Shown one piece after another: positions 10,366 through 19,011 of a stretch of 64,000 nt of DNA (position 1 is its first letter; every line of letters begins with the position of its first letter). Both the position numbers and the translations under genes were made by a program. Source of the DNA: Frigidibacter sp. (GTDB lineage Bacteria; Pseudomonadota; Alphaproteobacteria; Rhodobacterales; Rhodobacteraceae); assembly GCF_030695035.1 (NCBI RefSeq), contig NZ_JAUYTT010000008.1, positions 868,001-932,000 of the forward strand, in the 5' to 3' direction. Below the pieces are notes generated by a model. The model was not told the origin of the DNA. It was given only the letters and a program-made list of their open reading frames with translations, and ran no database searches.

Positions 10366-10986
10366 ATGACCGATACGCCCCTGACCACCCCTGCCCGGCC
10401 CCGCAAACGCTCGCGGGCCGTGGCGCTGACCATCCTTGGCGCCGCCGCCTTCGCGCTGGCCGGCTGCCGCGAGGAAGCGGTCGAGGCCGAGGCCTTCCCG
10501 GATCTGGGCGCCTGCAAGGCTGTCGCGGAACAGGGCGGCAGCACGTTTTCAAGCCTCGATTGCGACATCGCCTTTCAGGAGGCGCAGACCCTGCATGCCG
10601 AGGCTGCCCCCCGCTACGAGAGCCAGGAGGTCTGCGAAGAACTGCATGGCGTGGGCAATTGCGGGTCCGAACAGCAGGCGACGGGCACGGGCGGCGGGTC
10701 GATCTTCATGCCGCTGATCGCGGGGTACCTGATCGGCTCGATGCTGGGCGGCGGGCGGCAGGGGATGGCGGCGTCGCAGCCGCTGTACCGTACGCAAGAC
10801 GGGCGCTTCACCAATGCGGCGGGTACGGCGGCCTATTCGTCCAACACCGGGCGCGGCAATATCGCGGCGAACCAGTTCACCCGCCCCGCGGCGACCGCCG
10901 GCCAGCCGCCGATGACCCGCGCCACCGCCGCGGCGCGCGGCGGCTTTGGCAGCTCGGGCAGCACCCGGCCCGCTGTCGGGACCTGA
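10366..10986 (+). CDS. DUF1190 family lipoprotein (YgiB/YjfM-like)
   Basis: 206 residues. A basic N-terminus (PRKRSR) is followed by a hydrophobic stretch ending in LAGC, a lipobox with Cys near residue 36. The DUF1190 region follows, with cysteines in LGACKAV, LDCDIAF, EVCEEL and GNCGSEQ, then a Gly-rich C-terminal half. It lies directly behind the Gsp-synthase-like gene after a GGGAGGAGAG ribosome site, so the two form an operon. Its role is unknown; conserved pairing suggests a cell-envelope or periplasmic modification carried out with its neighbour. Confidence 0.85.
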   Translation: MTDTPLTTPARPRKRSRAVALTILGAAAFALAGCREEAVEAEAFPDLGACKAVAEQGGSTFSSLDCDIAFQEAQTLHAEAAPRYESQEVCEELHGVGNCGSEQQATGTGGGSIFMPLIAGYLIGSMLGGGRQGMAASQPLYRTQDGRFTNAAGTAAYSSNTGRGNIAANQFTRPAATAGQPPMTRATAAARGGFGSSGSTRPAVGT

Positions 10987-11004
10987 GGCCCTGCGGGGGG
11001 CTGG

Positions 11005-12498
11005 CTAGCTCGCCAGCCCCTTGAGGTCCACGCACATCTCGCAGCACACGCCCTTCGGGTGGTAGTGCAGGGCCACCTTGCTGATCTGCGCGCCCGAGAT
11101 GCCGGCGCTCAGCAGGCGGGTGCCCGACCCGCTATGGGCCGGCTCCACCACGGGCGGACCGCCGGTCTCGTTCCATTCCAGACAGAAGCACTCCCCGTCA
11201 TCGGTGGGCTTGCTGTGCCAGATCACCGAGACATTGCCGCCCGGCACCGAGAGCGCGCCGTATTTGGCGGCGTTGGTCGACAGCTCGTGCAGCATCAGCG
11301 ACAGCGACAGCGCGGCGCGGGGGCCGACGGTCAGGTCCGGCCCTTCGAGGTGGAAGCGGGTATCGGCCGGATCGTCATGCAGCGCGGTCACGCCATTCAC
11401 GATTTCGGTCACCGTCGTCGCCTGCGCATCGCCCGACAGCAGCATGTCCTGCGCGCGGCTGAGAACGCCGATGCGCTGGTTCAGCGAGAGGCGGGCGGTA
11501 TCGAGATTGGTTGCCAGCCGCAGCGTCTGGTTGGCGACGGCCTGCACCAGCGCCAGCTGGTTCTTCATGCGGTGCGCCAGCTCGTGGTTCAACAATTGCT
11601 GCTGGCGCGCGGCATTGGCCTGTTCGGTGATGTCGACCGCCTGCACGAAGATGCCCTCTGCCGGCCCTTCGAAACCGCCGACGGGGTGGTAGTTGAAATC
11701 CAGCACGCGCCGCTCGCGCTCGCTGCCCACGCTGCGCTGCAGATGGATCTCGACCCCACGGCCGACAAAGGCCTCGCGCGTGTCGCGCACCGTGTCGAGC
11801 AGGGTCACGAAGCCCTGCTCTGCCGCCTCGGGCAGCGCCTCGGCCAGCGGCTTGCCGACGATATCCTCACGCCCGGTCAGCAGGCGATACTCGGCATTGG
11901 CGAAGGTGAAGACGTGATCCGGCCCGCTGACGATGGCGACCGCGCCAAGCGCCATCTCGAAGATCAGCCGCATCTGCTCGCGCTCTTTCGCCAGCCGCCG
12001 CTGCATCAGCACTTGCCCGGTGATCTCGGCGCAGGCGCAGAACATGCCAAGCACGGCGCCCGAATTGTCCCGCACCGGCGAGTAGGAGAAGGCGAAATGT
12101 GCCTCCTCGGGATAGCCGTTGCGGTGCAGGATGAACTCGATATCCGCCATCGAGGTGCTGACGCCCTCATAGGCCGCTGTGATGATCGGATCGACGCGGT
12201 CCCAGATGTCGAACCACAGCTCGCGGAACGGGCGGCCGATGGCGGGGTGGCGGGTGCCGCACATCGGGGCATATGCATCGTTGTAGAGGGTGATCTGCTC
12301 GGGTCCCCAGACGATCAGCATCGGCTGCAGCGAGCCAAGGGCGATGGCCACCACCACGCGCAACTCCTGCGGCCAGTGCTGCGGCGGGCCAAGCGGGTTG
12401 GCCGACCAGTCCAGCCCCCGCATCAGCGCGCCGCAGTTGCCGCCGCCCTGCAAGATGGGATCGGCGCTGGCCGGGGCCTTGGGCTGCGATGGGGGCAT
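11005..12498 (-). CDS. HWE-type sensor histidine kinase with two PAS-like domains
   Basis: 497 residues, no membrane segment, so a cytoplasmic sensor. The first PAS-like region includes QITLYNDAYAPMCGTRHPAIGRPFRELW, the second begins LIFEMALGAVAIVSGPDHVFTFANAEYR, and a PAC-like segment leads to the kinase core. The phospho-acceptor is in LNHELAHRMKNQLALVQAVANQTLR, the form used by HWE/HisKA_2 kinases, and the ATPase part has LHELSTNAAKYGALS. GGGAGGAT precedes the chosen ATG. No response regulator is adjacent; the 3' end converges on the DUF1190 gene. Related kinases often sense light or general stress, but the signal here is unknown. Confidence 0.88.
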   Translation of the reverse strand: MPPSQPKAPASADPILQGGGNCGALMRGLDWSANPLGPPQHWPQELRVVVAIALGSLQPMLIVWGPEQITLYNDAYAPMCGTRHPAIGRPFRELWFDIWDRVDPIITAAYEGVSTSMADIEFILHRNGYPEEAHFAFSYSPVRDNSGAVLGMFCACAEITGQVLMQRRLAKEREQMRLIFEMALGAVAIVSGPDHVFTFANAEYRLLTGREDIVGKPLAEALPEAAEQGFVTLLDTVRDTREAFVGRGVEIHLQRSVGSERERRVLDFNYHPVGGFEGPAEGIFVQAVDITEQANAARQQQLLNHELAHRMKNQLALVQAVANQTLRLATNLDTARLSLNQRIGVLSRAQDMLLSGDAQATTVTEIVNGVTALHDDPADTRFHLEGPDLTVGPRAALSLSLMLHELSTNAAKYGALSVPGGNVSVIWHSKPTDDGECFCLEWNETGGPPVVEPAHSGSGTRLLSAGISGAQISKVALHYHPKGVCCEMCVDLKGLAS

Positions 12499-12636
12499 GA
12501 TGCGGTGGGATCCTCCCGAAATTGGTCTGACGAGTATATTGGCTGCGGGTGCGCTTGCCAGAGCTACTTGGGGGCGGCAACCCCGACCCGACATTTCCCT
12601 TGCGCTCACCCGTGGCAATCCGCGATCTCTGGGCGC

Positions 12637-13008
12637 ATGACCGATACACTTGTCCCCCCTGCCCTGCGCATCCGGATCGTCTTTGGCGAGGCCGAACCGA
12701 TCGGGCCCGGCAAGGCCGAACTGCTGGAGCGGATCGACCGCTGCGGATCCATCGCCGCGGCCGGGCGCGAGATGGGGATGAGCTACAAGCGCGCCTGGCA
12801 ACTTATCAGCACGCTGAACGCGATGTTCCGCGAGCCCTTGGTGGACAGCACCCGCGGCGGGCCGGGGGGCGGCGGTGCGGTGCTGACCGAGGCGGGGCGG
12901 CAGGTGCTGGACCTGTATCGCGGGTTCGAGGCAGATGCCGCCGCGGCAGGCGCACCGCAGCTGCAGGCGCTGCAGGCGCTGCTGCGGGATATTCCTGGCG
13001 GAAAATAA
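12637..13008 (+). CDS. Short ModE-type LysR-like winged-helix regulator
   Basis: 123 residues. It covers only the N-terminal DNA-binding domain of ModE: RIDRCGSIAAAGREMGMSYKRAWQLISTLN is the helix-turn-helix, followed by the wing STRGGPGGGGAVLTEAGRQVL. Full ModE has two further Mop/TOBE domains that bind molybdate; these are missing. It is immediately upstream of modA, so it probably controls modABC. Since it cannot bind molybdate itself in the known way, it may work constitutively, with a partner, or through another ligand. A GATATG-N10-CATATC dyad lies just behind it. Confidence 0.85.
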   Translation: MTDTLVPPALRIRIVFGEAEPIGPGKAELLERIDRCGSIAAAGREMGMSYKRAWQLISTLNAMFREPLVDSTRGGPGGGGAVLTEAGRQVLDLYRGFEADAAAAGAPQLQALQALLRDIPGGK

Positions 13009-13035
13009 CGCTTGCCTGAAACGCGGGCCTGCTGC

Positions 13036-13057
13036 GATATGTTTTGCGAACCATATC
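13036..13057. promoter_or_regulatory. Putative Mo-box upstream of modA
   Basis: A perfect inverted repeat GATATG-N10-CATATC (13036-13041 and 13052-13057) lies 21 bases ahead of the modA start and 27 bases behind the regulator stop. ModE-binding sites in Rhodobacter and E. coli are inverted repeats of similar A/T-rich character (ATATA half-sites) placed at mod promoters. The match to the known consensus is partial, so this is inferred from symmetry and position. Confidence 0.5.
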
Positions 13058-13077
13058 CTGTTGGGGCCTATCAGACG

Positions 13078-13824
13078 ATGTTTGCACGCCTTGCGCTCAT
13101 AGCGTCGCTCCTCCTGCCGCTGCGCGCGGCGGCAGAGGATGTGACCGTCTTCGCCGCCGCCAGCCTGACCGGCGCGCTCGACGGCGTTGCCGAGTCCTGG
13201 GCGGCCGAGACCGGGCACCGGGCGGTGCTGTCCTATGGCGGATCGTCGGCAATGGCGCGGCAGATCCAGCAGGGCGCGCCGGCGGATATCTTCATCTCGG
13301 CGAGCGTCGAGTGGATGGACGCCGTGGAGGCCTCGGGCGACGTGCAGGCGGGCACTAGGCGCGACATTCTGGGCAATACGCTGGTGCTGATCGCGCATGG
13401 CGAGGCGGCGCCAGTGACCCTTGACGCCAGCCTCGACCTTGCCGGGATGCTGGGCGACGGACGGCTGGCGATGGCGCTGGTCGATGCGGTGCCGGCGGGG
13501 GTGTACGGCAAGGCGGCGCTGACCTCGCTGGGGCTGTGGGACGGCGTGGCGCCGCTGGTGGCGCAGGCGGATACGGTGCGCGGGGCATTGGCCTTTGTCA
13601 CGCAGGGCGAGGCGCCGCTGGGGATCGTCTTTGCGACCGATGCCGCGGCCGAGGACGGGGTGAGCATCCTCGGCACCTTCCCCCCGGGCAGTCACGCACC
13701 GATCACCTACCCCGCTGCGATCACTGCGCAGGCGACAAGCCCGGTGGCGGTGGAGTTTCTGGACTACCTGACCTCGGAACCGGCCCGCGCCCTCTGGGCC
13801 GCCGCTGGCTTCAGCACTCCTTGA
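13078..13824 (+). CDS. modA: Molybdate ABC transporter substrate-binding protein
   Basis: 248 residues from MFARLALIASLLLPLRAAAEDV, which is a clear Sec signal peptide; an ATG 66 bases upstream would bury it and the dyad. ModA is the periplasmic protein that binds molybdate and delivers it to ModBC. The binding-site motifs VFAAASLTGALDGV and GGSSAMARQIQQGAPADIFISAS are present, as is the VDAVPAGVYGKAAL region. Its TGA overlaps the modB ATG (TGATG). Molybdenum import matters here because the window encodes a molybdenum nitrogenase. Confidence 0.95.
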   Translation: MFARLALIASLLLPLRAAAEDVTVFAAASLTGALDGVAESWAAETGHRAVLSYGGSSAMARQIQQGAPADIFISASVEWMDAVEASGDVQAGTRRDILGNTLVLIAHGEAAPVTLDASLDLAGMLGDGRLAMALVDAVPAGVYGKAALTSLGLWDGVAPLVAQADTVRGALAFVTQGEAPLGIVFATDAAAEDGVSILGTFPPGSHAPITYPAAITAQATSPVAVEFLDYLTSEPARALWAAAGFSTP

Positions 13825-14534
13825 TGGGCGCGGACTGGGCAAACTGGCTCGGCCCGGACGAGTGGCAGGCGGTGCGGCTTAGCCTGCGCGTCTCGCTGGT
13901 GGCGACGCTGGCGAGCCTGCCGCTGGGGATTTTCGCCGCCTATGCGCTGGCGCGGTGGTCGTTCTGGGGCAAGCCGCTGCTGAACGGGCTGGTGCATCTG
14001 CCACTGATCCTGCCCCCGGTCGTCACCGGCTATCTGCTGCTGCTGACCTTCGGGCGGCGCGGCGCGGTGGGGGAGGTTCTGGACCAGTGGTTCGGCATCG
14101 TGCTGTCCTTCCGCTGGGCCGGGGCGGCGCTGGCGGCGGCGGTGATGGCCTTTCCGCTGATGGTACGGGCAATCCGGCTGGCGCTGGAGGCGGTGGACCC
14201 GAAGCTGGAGGCGGCGGCAAGCACGCTGGGGGCCTCGCCCACATGGGTGTTCGTCACGGTCACGCTGCCGCTGATCCTGCCGGGGGTGGTGGCGGGGTCG
14301 ATCCTCGCCTTCGCCAAGGCGATGGGAGAGTTCGGGGCGACGATCACCTTCGTGTCCAACATCCCGGGCCAGACGCAGACCATCCCCTCCGCCATCTACG
14401 CCTTCCTGCAGGTGCCGGGGGGCGAGCAGGCGGCGGGGCGGCTGGTGATCGTGTCGGTCGCGCTGGCAATGGGCGCGCTGCTGTTGTCCGAGGTGCTGGC
14501 GCGGCGGGTCGCCCGCAGGGTGGCGGGCGCATGA
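13824..14534 (+). CDS. modB: Molybdate ABC transporter permease
   Basis: 236 residues, about five or six transmembrane helices. The EAA loop that contacts the ATPase is seen as EAAASTLGASPTWVFVTVTLPLILPGVVAGSILAFAKAMGEFGATITF around residues 128-175, which is the ModB signature. The start overlaps the modA stop and the stop overlaps the modC ATG (ATGA), so modABC is one translational unit. Confidence 0.96.
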   Translation: MGADWANWLGPDEWQAVRLSLRVSLVATLASLPLGIFAAYALARWSFWGKPLLNGLVHLPLILPPVVTGYLLLLTFGRRGAVGEVLDQWFGIVLSFRWAGAALAAAVMAFPLMVRAIRLALEAVDPKLEAAASTLGASPTWVFVTVTLPLILPGVVAGSILAFAKAMGEFGATITFVSNIPGQTQTIPSAIYAFLQVPGGEQAAGRLVIVSVALAMGALLLSEVLARRVARRVAGA

Positions 14535-15631
14535 CGCTGCAGGTTTCCATCCAGCACCGCTTTGCCCGCTTCGATCTGGATATCGCCTTCGAGGCTCCGC
14601 GGGGGGTGACCGTGCTGTTCGGGCCCTCGGGATCTGGCAAGACCACGCTGGTCAATGCGGTGGCGGGCCTGTTGCGCCCCGATGCCGGGCGTATCGTGGC
14701 GGGGGATTGGGTGCTGCTGGACACTGCCGCCCGGCGCTGCGTGCCGCCGCACCGGCGCCGCCTGGGCTATGTGTTTCAGGAGGGGCGGTTGTTCCCGCAT
14801 CTGACGGTGCGGCAGAACCTGACCTATGGCCGCTGGTTCGCGCCGCGGGGGGCAGCGGCACCGAGCCTGCCGCATGTGGTAGACCTACTCGGCCTTGGTG
14901 ATCTGCTGGACCGCCGCCCCGGCGCACTGTCGGGCGGGGAAAAGCAACGCGTTGCCATCGGCCGCGCCCTGCTGGCCGCGCCGAAGCTGATCCTGGCGGA
15001 TGAGCCGCTGGCGGCGCTGGACGAGGCGCGCAAGGCCGAGATCCTGCCCTATTTCGAGCGGCTGCGCGATGAGGTCTCGGTGCCGATCCTCTATGTCAGC
15101 CATTCCTCGGCCGAGGTGGCGCGGCTGGCGACGACCGTGGTCGCGCTGCGGGATGGCCGGGTCACGGCAGTTGGACCGCCCTCGCAGGTGCTGGGGGATG
15201 TGGCGGCAATGGGCGTGCGCGGCGCGGCCTCGGTGCTGGTGGCGCGGGTGGTGGCGCATCATGCCGACGGGCTGAGCGAGCTGGCGACGGAAGGCGGGCG
15301 GCTGTGGCTGCCGCAGGTGGCGGATGCACCGGGCAGCACGCTGCGCGTGCGGATCGCGGCGCAGGACGTGATCTTGTCGCGCGCCCGGCCCAAGGGGCTG
15401 TCGGCGCTGAACATCCTTGGCGGCACGATCACCGAGGTCCGGCCCGGCCAGGGCCCGGGCGCGATGGTAACGCTGGCCGTGGGGGCAGACCGTCTGACGG
15501 CGCGGCTGACCCGCCGGTCGGCCCAGGCGATGGGCCTTGCCCCGGGGCAAAGCTGCCACGCGATCATCAAGACGGTGGCGGTGGCGCCCGAGGATGTGGG
15601 CACCGGCACCCACACCTTGGGGGCGGCGTGA
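14531..15631 (+). CDS. modC: Molybdate ABC transporter ATP-binding protein
   Basis: 366 residues. Walker A is [10 protein letters not shown] (near residue 35), the signature motif is [16 protein letters not shown], Walker B is [11 protein letters not shown] and the switch His is in ILYVSHSS. The C-terminal 70 or so residues form a Mop/TOBE domain ([38 protein letters not shown]) that can bind molybdate, so the transporter keeps a regulatory domain that its partner regulator lacks. It is the last gene of the mod unit. Confidence 0.96.
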   Translation: MTLQVSIQHRFARFDLDIAFEAPRGVTVLFGPSGSGKTTLVNAVAGLLRPDAGRIVAGDWVLLDTAARRCVPPHRRRLGYVFQEGRLFPHLTVRQNLTYGRWFAPRGAAAPSLPHVVDLLGLGDLLDRRPGALSGGEKQRVAIGRALLAAPKLILADEPLAALDEARKAEILPYFERLRDEVSVPILYVSHSSAEVARLATTVVALRDGRVTAVGPPSQVLGDVAAMGVRGAASVLVARVVAHHADGLSELATEGGRLWLPQVADAPGSTLRVRIAAQDVILSRARPKGLSALNILGGTITEVRPGQGPGAMVTLAVGADRLTARLTRRSAQAMGLAPGQSCHAIIKTVAVAPEDVGTGTHTLGAA

Positions 15632-15643
15632 GGGCGGATTTTG

Positions 15644-15661
15644 CCTGACCAAATGGTCAGG
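15644..15661. promoter_or_regulatory. Palindrome matching a RutR/TetR-type operator
   Basis: CCTGACCAAATGGTCAGG is an 8+2+8 palindrome. Its core TGACCA-N2-TGGTCA equals the core of the site described for the pyrimidine-sensing TetR regulator RutR. No rut gene or TetR gene is in the window. As it lies 13 bases after modC it might also act as a weak hairpin at the 3' end of the mod transcript, but no T-run follows. Confidence 0.4.
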
Positions 15662-15982
15662 TAAGGATTCCCTGACTTTCTTTACGTCACGTCAGCAGCC
15701 AAGGTGACAGCGTTCCGTGAGTGGCGGCTTTGGCCGGGAACAGGTGGCCGTGGTCCAGCCCGCAGATTTTCGCGGGGATCGCGGTTCCTCCGGGAAACCG
15801 GACCGGTCTGCCCGGTCGTAGTCGATCTGGCAGACCGAACAGTTGTGCGCCCCGTCCTCATCCCCAAAAGATGCGGCGCGCTACGGATGGCGGTGCGGAC
15901 CTTTGGGTTCGCGCCGCTTATTCGTTTTGTGGGCAGGTCACTGGATCGACAGGCGTTGCGCCCCTGCCCTGCACCCGGACGC

Positions 15983-16012
15983 AAAAGGCCGGACAGGTTT
16001 CCCTGCCCGGCC
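15983..16012 (-). terminator. Rho-independent terminator of tsf
   Basis: On the minus strand an 11-base stem with one mismatch (GGCCGGGCAGG against CCTGTCCGGCC) is followed by CCTTTTGCG, i.e. a short T-run. It lies about 40 bases beyond the tsf stop and is oriented correctly. Confidence 0.75.
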
Positions 16013-16050
16013 CTTGAGATGGTGCCCGCGCCCGAAGGCGCGGGGGGCAA

Positions 16051-16938
16051 TCAGCCCTGAAGGGTCTTGGCAACCTCGGCCGCGAAGTCTTCCTTTTCCT
16101 TCTCGATGCCGTCGCCGACAACGATGCGCGCAAAGCCGGTCACCTCGACGCCCGCATCCTTGGCGGCCTGACCGACGGTCACATCGGGGTTGATCACGAA
16201 CTTCTGGCCCAGAAGGGTGACTTCCTCGAAGAACTTCGCCATGCGGCCGACGATCATCTTTTCGATCACCGCTTCGGGCTTGCCCGATTCCCGCGCCTGT
16301 TCGGACAGCACGGACTTTTCACGCTCGACCAGAACCGGGTCGAGATCGGCTTCGGACAGCGAGGCCGGGGCGGTCGCCGCAATGTGCATGGCGATCTGCT
16401 TGCCGATCACCTTCGCCAGGTCTTCCGGGCCCTTCAGCGCGACCAGCACGCCGATCTTGCCCATGCCGTCAGCCGCCGCGTTATGCACGTAGGAGACGAC
16501 GGTTTCGCCTTCCAGAACGTGCAGGCGGCGCAGGTTCATGTTCTCGCCGATGCGGGCGATGGATTCGTTCAGAACCTCATCCACCGTCTTGCCGTTCAGA
16601 TGCGAGGCGCGCAGCACTTCGACGCTGTCAGCAGTTTCCAGGGCGACCTTGGTGATCTCGCGCACCAGATTCTGGAAATCGGCGTTCTTGGCGACGAAGT
16701 CGGTTTCCGAGTTCAGCTCGATGGCGACGCCCTTGCCGGCCGAAACCGCAACGCCCACCAGGCCCTCGGCCGCGACGCGGCCCGATTTCTTGGCGGCCTT
16801 TGCAAGGCCCTTGGTGCGCAGCCAATCGACCGCGGCGTCCATGTCGCCATCGGTTTCGGTCAGCGCCTTCTTGACGTCCATCATGCCTGCGCCGGTCGAC
16901 TCGCGCAGTTCCTTCACCATCTGGGCGGTGATTGCCAT
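16051..16938 (-). CDS. tsf: Translation elongation factor Ts
   Basis: 295 residues, normal length. EF-Ts recycles EF-Tu by exchanging GDP for GTP. The N-terminus [44 protein letters not shown] is diagnostic, and the core [19 protein letters not shown] follows. It lies downstream of rpsB on the same strand with a hairpin in the gap, as in most bacteria. Confidence 0.98.
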   Translation of the reverse strand: MAITAQMVKELRESTGAGMMDVKKALTETDGDMDAAVDWLRTKGLAKAAKKSGRVAAEGLVGVAVSAGKGVAIELNSETDFVAKNADFQNLVREITKVALETADSVEVLRASHLNGKTVDEVLNESIARIGENMNLRRLHVLEGETVVSYVHNAAADGMGKIGVLVALKGPEDLAKVIGKQIAMHIAATAPASLSEADLDPVLVEREKSVLSEQARESGKPEAVIEKMIVGRMAKFFEEVTLLGQKFVINPDVTVGQAAKDAGVEVTGFARIVVGDGIEKEKEDFAAEVAKTLQG

Positions 16939-16994
16939 GTCGGCTCTCCTCGTTTGATCATCGCGGCCGGGCAGGCCCGACCCTTTGCAGCGTT

Positions 16995-17018
16995 CAGGCG
17001 GGGAATATCCCCCGCCTG
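16995..17018 (-). terminator. Hairpin between rpsB and tsf
   Basis: CAGGCGGGG and CCCCGCCTG form a perfect 9-base stem with a six-base loop. It sits between the rpsB stop and the tsf start. No T-run follows on the minus strand, so it may only reduce read-through into tsf or protect the rpsB mRNA end. Confidence 0.55.
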
Positions 17019-17061
17019 ATGACGATTGCGTAACATCTGCAGCCTAAGTGACCCGCAGAGG

Positions 17062-17829
17062 TCAGGCGCTGGCGGGTTCTTCGACCAGTTCTTCGACGGG
17101 CGCTTCGTCCAGCGAGCCCAGATCGACGCCGGCGGCGCCCATCTGTGCGGTCATGCCGTCCAGCGCCGCGCGCGAGACCAGATCGCAGTAGAGCGCGATG
17201 GCACGGGCCGCGTCGTCATTGCCCGGGATCACATAGTCCACGCCCTTGGGCGAGCAATTGGTGTCGACGATGGCCACGACCGGGATACCCAGCTTCTGCG
17301 CTTCGAGGATCGCCAGCGATTCCTTGTTCACGTCGATCACGAACAGCAGGTCCGGCACGCCGCCCATGTCGCGGATCCCGCCGAGCGAGGCCTGCAGCTT
17401 GGCCAGTTCGCGGTCCATGTTCAGGCGCTCTTTCTTGGTGAGGCCCTCGGCGCCATGCGCCATGATCTCGTCGATCTGCTTGAGACGCGCGATCGACTGG
17501 GAGACGGTCTTCCAGTTGGTCAGCGTGCCGCCGAGCCAGCGGTGGTTCATGTAGAACTGGGCCGACTTGTCTGCCGCTTCGGCGATGGCCTTGGAGGCCT
17601 GACGCTTGGTGCCGACGAACAGGATGCGGCCGCCCTTGGCCACGGTGTCGCGGATCACCTGCAGCGCCTGGTCCAGCATCGGGACGGTCTGGGTCAGGTC
17701 GAAGATGTGGATGCCGTTGCGGTCGCCATAGATGTATTCGGCCATCCGCGGGTTCCAGCGCTGAGTCTGGTGACCGTAGTGAACGCCAGCTTCAAGCAGC
17801 TGACGCATGGAGAATTCGGGAAGCGCCAT
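17062..17829 (-). CDS. rpsB: 30S ribosomal protein S2
   Basis: 255 residues from [21 protein letters not shown], the usual start in Rhodobacterales, preceded by AAAGGAAAT. Family signatures: [44 protein letters not shown] and [25 protein letters not shown]. The C-terminus has an acidic tail ([14 protein letters not shown]). rpsB-tsf is the common arrangement. Confidence 0.98.
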   Translation of the reverse strand: MALPEFSMRQLLEAGVHYGHQTQRWNPRMAEYIYGDRNGIHIFDLTQTVPMLDQALQVIRDTVAKGGRILFVGTKRQASKAIAEAADKSAQFYMNHRWLGGTLTNWKTVSQSIARLKQIDEIMAHGAEGLTKKERLNMDRELAKLQASLGGIRDMGGVPDLLFVIDVNKESLAILEAQKLGIPVVAIVDTNCSPKGVDYVIPGNDDAARAIALYCDLVSRAALDGMTAQMGAAGVDLGSLDEAPVEELVEEPASA

Positions 17830-17955
17830 GTCCATTTCCTTTTCCGGTTTGCGCCTTGGCAAGGTGATTCAGGGTTTCCCCCAACCGGTGGACCTTTCGG
17901 GATGTCTCCCCGAAAAGGCCCGCACCAAGCCTGTGAAGTAGCGCGCCTTTAGGCC
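17830..17955 (-). promoter_or_regulatory. rpsB leader with stem-loop
   Basis: Upstream of rpsB on the minus strand a stem is formed by CCTTTTCGGG and CCCGAAAGG, at plus positions 17893-17918. S2 is known to repress its own operon through the leader in other bacteria, so this hairpin is a candidate for that control. The promoter was not located. Confidence 0.35.
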
Positions 17956-18020
17956 AGGCGGGGGCGGATGGCAAGGGAAAAGGAGTTTGCGGTGCCTGTG
18001 GCTGATGGCGGAAGCGGGGG

Positions 18021-18062
18021 CCAGCCCCCGCACCCCCGGGATATTTGGGCCAAAACGAAGGG
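18021..18062. repeat. Possible Rhodobacterales intergenic repeat motif
   Basis: The segment with CCAGCCCCCGCACCCCCGGG followed by ATATTTGGGCCAAAACGAAG resembles a short motif (C-run, GGGATATTT, GGCCAAAA) that I have met repeatedly between genes in Rhodobacterales genomes. Only one full copy is present in this window, so its repeat nature is not shown here. Confidence 0.3.
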
Positions 18063-18111
18063 GAAGGGTTTTGGCTTGCGTGGGGGCGCGGGTTTGGCGA
18101 TGAGGTCAGGC

Positions 18112-19011
18112 ATGAGCGAGAGACCAGACATCCTGTGCATCGGATCGGTCCTGTGGGACATCATCGGCCGCAGCGCGGCCCATATGGGCGCGGGCGCCGA
18201 TGTGCCGGGGCGGATCACGCGGGTGCCGGGGGGCGTGGCGCTGAACATCGCCATGACGCTGGCGCGGTTCGGGCTGAGGCCGGGGCTGCTGTCGGCGGTG
18301 GGGCGCGATGCCGAGGGCAATGACCTTGTGGCGGCCTGCGCGGCGATGGGGCTGGGGACAGCGCATCTCTATCGCTCGGACGATCTGCCGACCGACCGCT
18401 ATATGGCCATCGAGGGCGGCAACGGGCTGATCGCGGCGATTGCCGATGCCCATTCGCTGGAGGCGGCGGGGGGCAAGATCCTGCGGGCGCTGGAGGATGG
18501 GCGGCTGGGATCGGCGGCGGCGCCCTGGGCCGGGCCGGTGGCGCTGGACGGCAACCTGACGACGGGGCTGCTGGCGGAGATTGCGGGCTCGGCACTGTTT
18601 GCGGCCGCCGATCTGCGGATCGCGCCGGCGAGTCCCGGCAAGGCGGAACGGCTGTTGCCGCTGCTGGGGCATCCGCGGGCGGTGATCTACGTGAACCTCG
18701 AGGAAGCCGGGCTGCTGTGCCAGCGCCGCTTTGCCGGCGCGGCCGAGGCGGCGGCGGGATTGCTGGAGCGGGGGGCGCGGCGGGTGCTGGTCACCGATGG
18801 CGGGCGGCCCTGCGCGGACGGATGCGCGGTGGCGGGCGGCGTGATCACCGCGGCGCCGCGGCCGGTGCTGGTGACGCGCGTCACCGGCGCGGGCGACACC
18901 TTCATGGCCGCCCATCTGGTGGCCGAATTGCGCGGCGCGGACCGCGGGGCGGCGCTGGCCGCCGCGCTGGATGCCGCCGCGAGCTACGTTTCTGGAGATA
19001 TCGGAACATGA
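18112..19011 (+). CDS. psuK: PfkB family kinase, probable pseudouridine kinase
   Basis: 299 residues from MSERPDILCIGSVLWDIIG. PfkB/ribokinase signatures are present: the glycine motif RVPGGVALNIAMTLARFGLRPGLLSAVGRDAEGN and the catalytic region VTRVTGAGDTFMAAHLV with the anion hole and Asp base. Its TGA overlaps the psuG ATG (ATGA). Pairing with PsuG indicates that it phosphorylates pseudouridine to the 5'-phosphate, the first step in breakdown of the modified nucleoside. The substrate call rests on this neighbour. Confidence 0.85.
   Translation: MSERPDILCIGSVLWDIIGRSAAHMGAGADVPGRITRVPGGVALNIAMTLARFGLRPGLLSAVGRDAEGNDLVAACAAMGLGTAHLYRSDDLPTDRYMAIEGGNGLIAAIADAHSLEAAGGKILRALEDGRLGSAAAPWAGPVALDGNLTTGLLAEIAGSALFAAADLRIAPASPGKAERLLPLLGHPRAVIYVNLEEAGLLCQRRFAGAAEAAAGLLERGARRVLVTDGGRPCADGCAVAGGVITAAPRPVLVTRVTGAGDTFMAAHLVAELRGADRGAALAAALDAAASYVSGDIGT

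Larger units (their letters stand above)
15632..16050. other. Intergenic stretch between modC and tsf
   Basis: 419 bases with no credible gene. It begins with an 18-base palindrome (15644-15661) and ends with the tsf terminator (15983-16012). Between them, several GC-rich inverted segments occur around 15776-15820. Frames open on both strands look like chance products of high GC. I see nothing else that can be named. Confidence 0.5.

Noticed and set aside
13012-13077. Upstream ATG of modA at 13012.
   Set aside because: It would place 22 residues before a clear signal peptide and overlap the likely regulator site.
15704-16060. Open frames of about 100-120 codons on both strands between modC and tsf.
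   Set aside because: They overlap each other and the tsf terminator, have no ribosome site, and read Arg/Pro/Gly-rich as expected for chance frames in GC-rich DNA.
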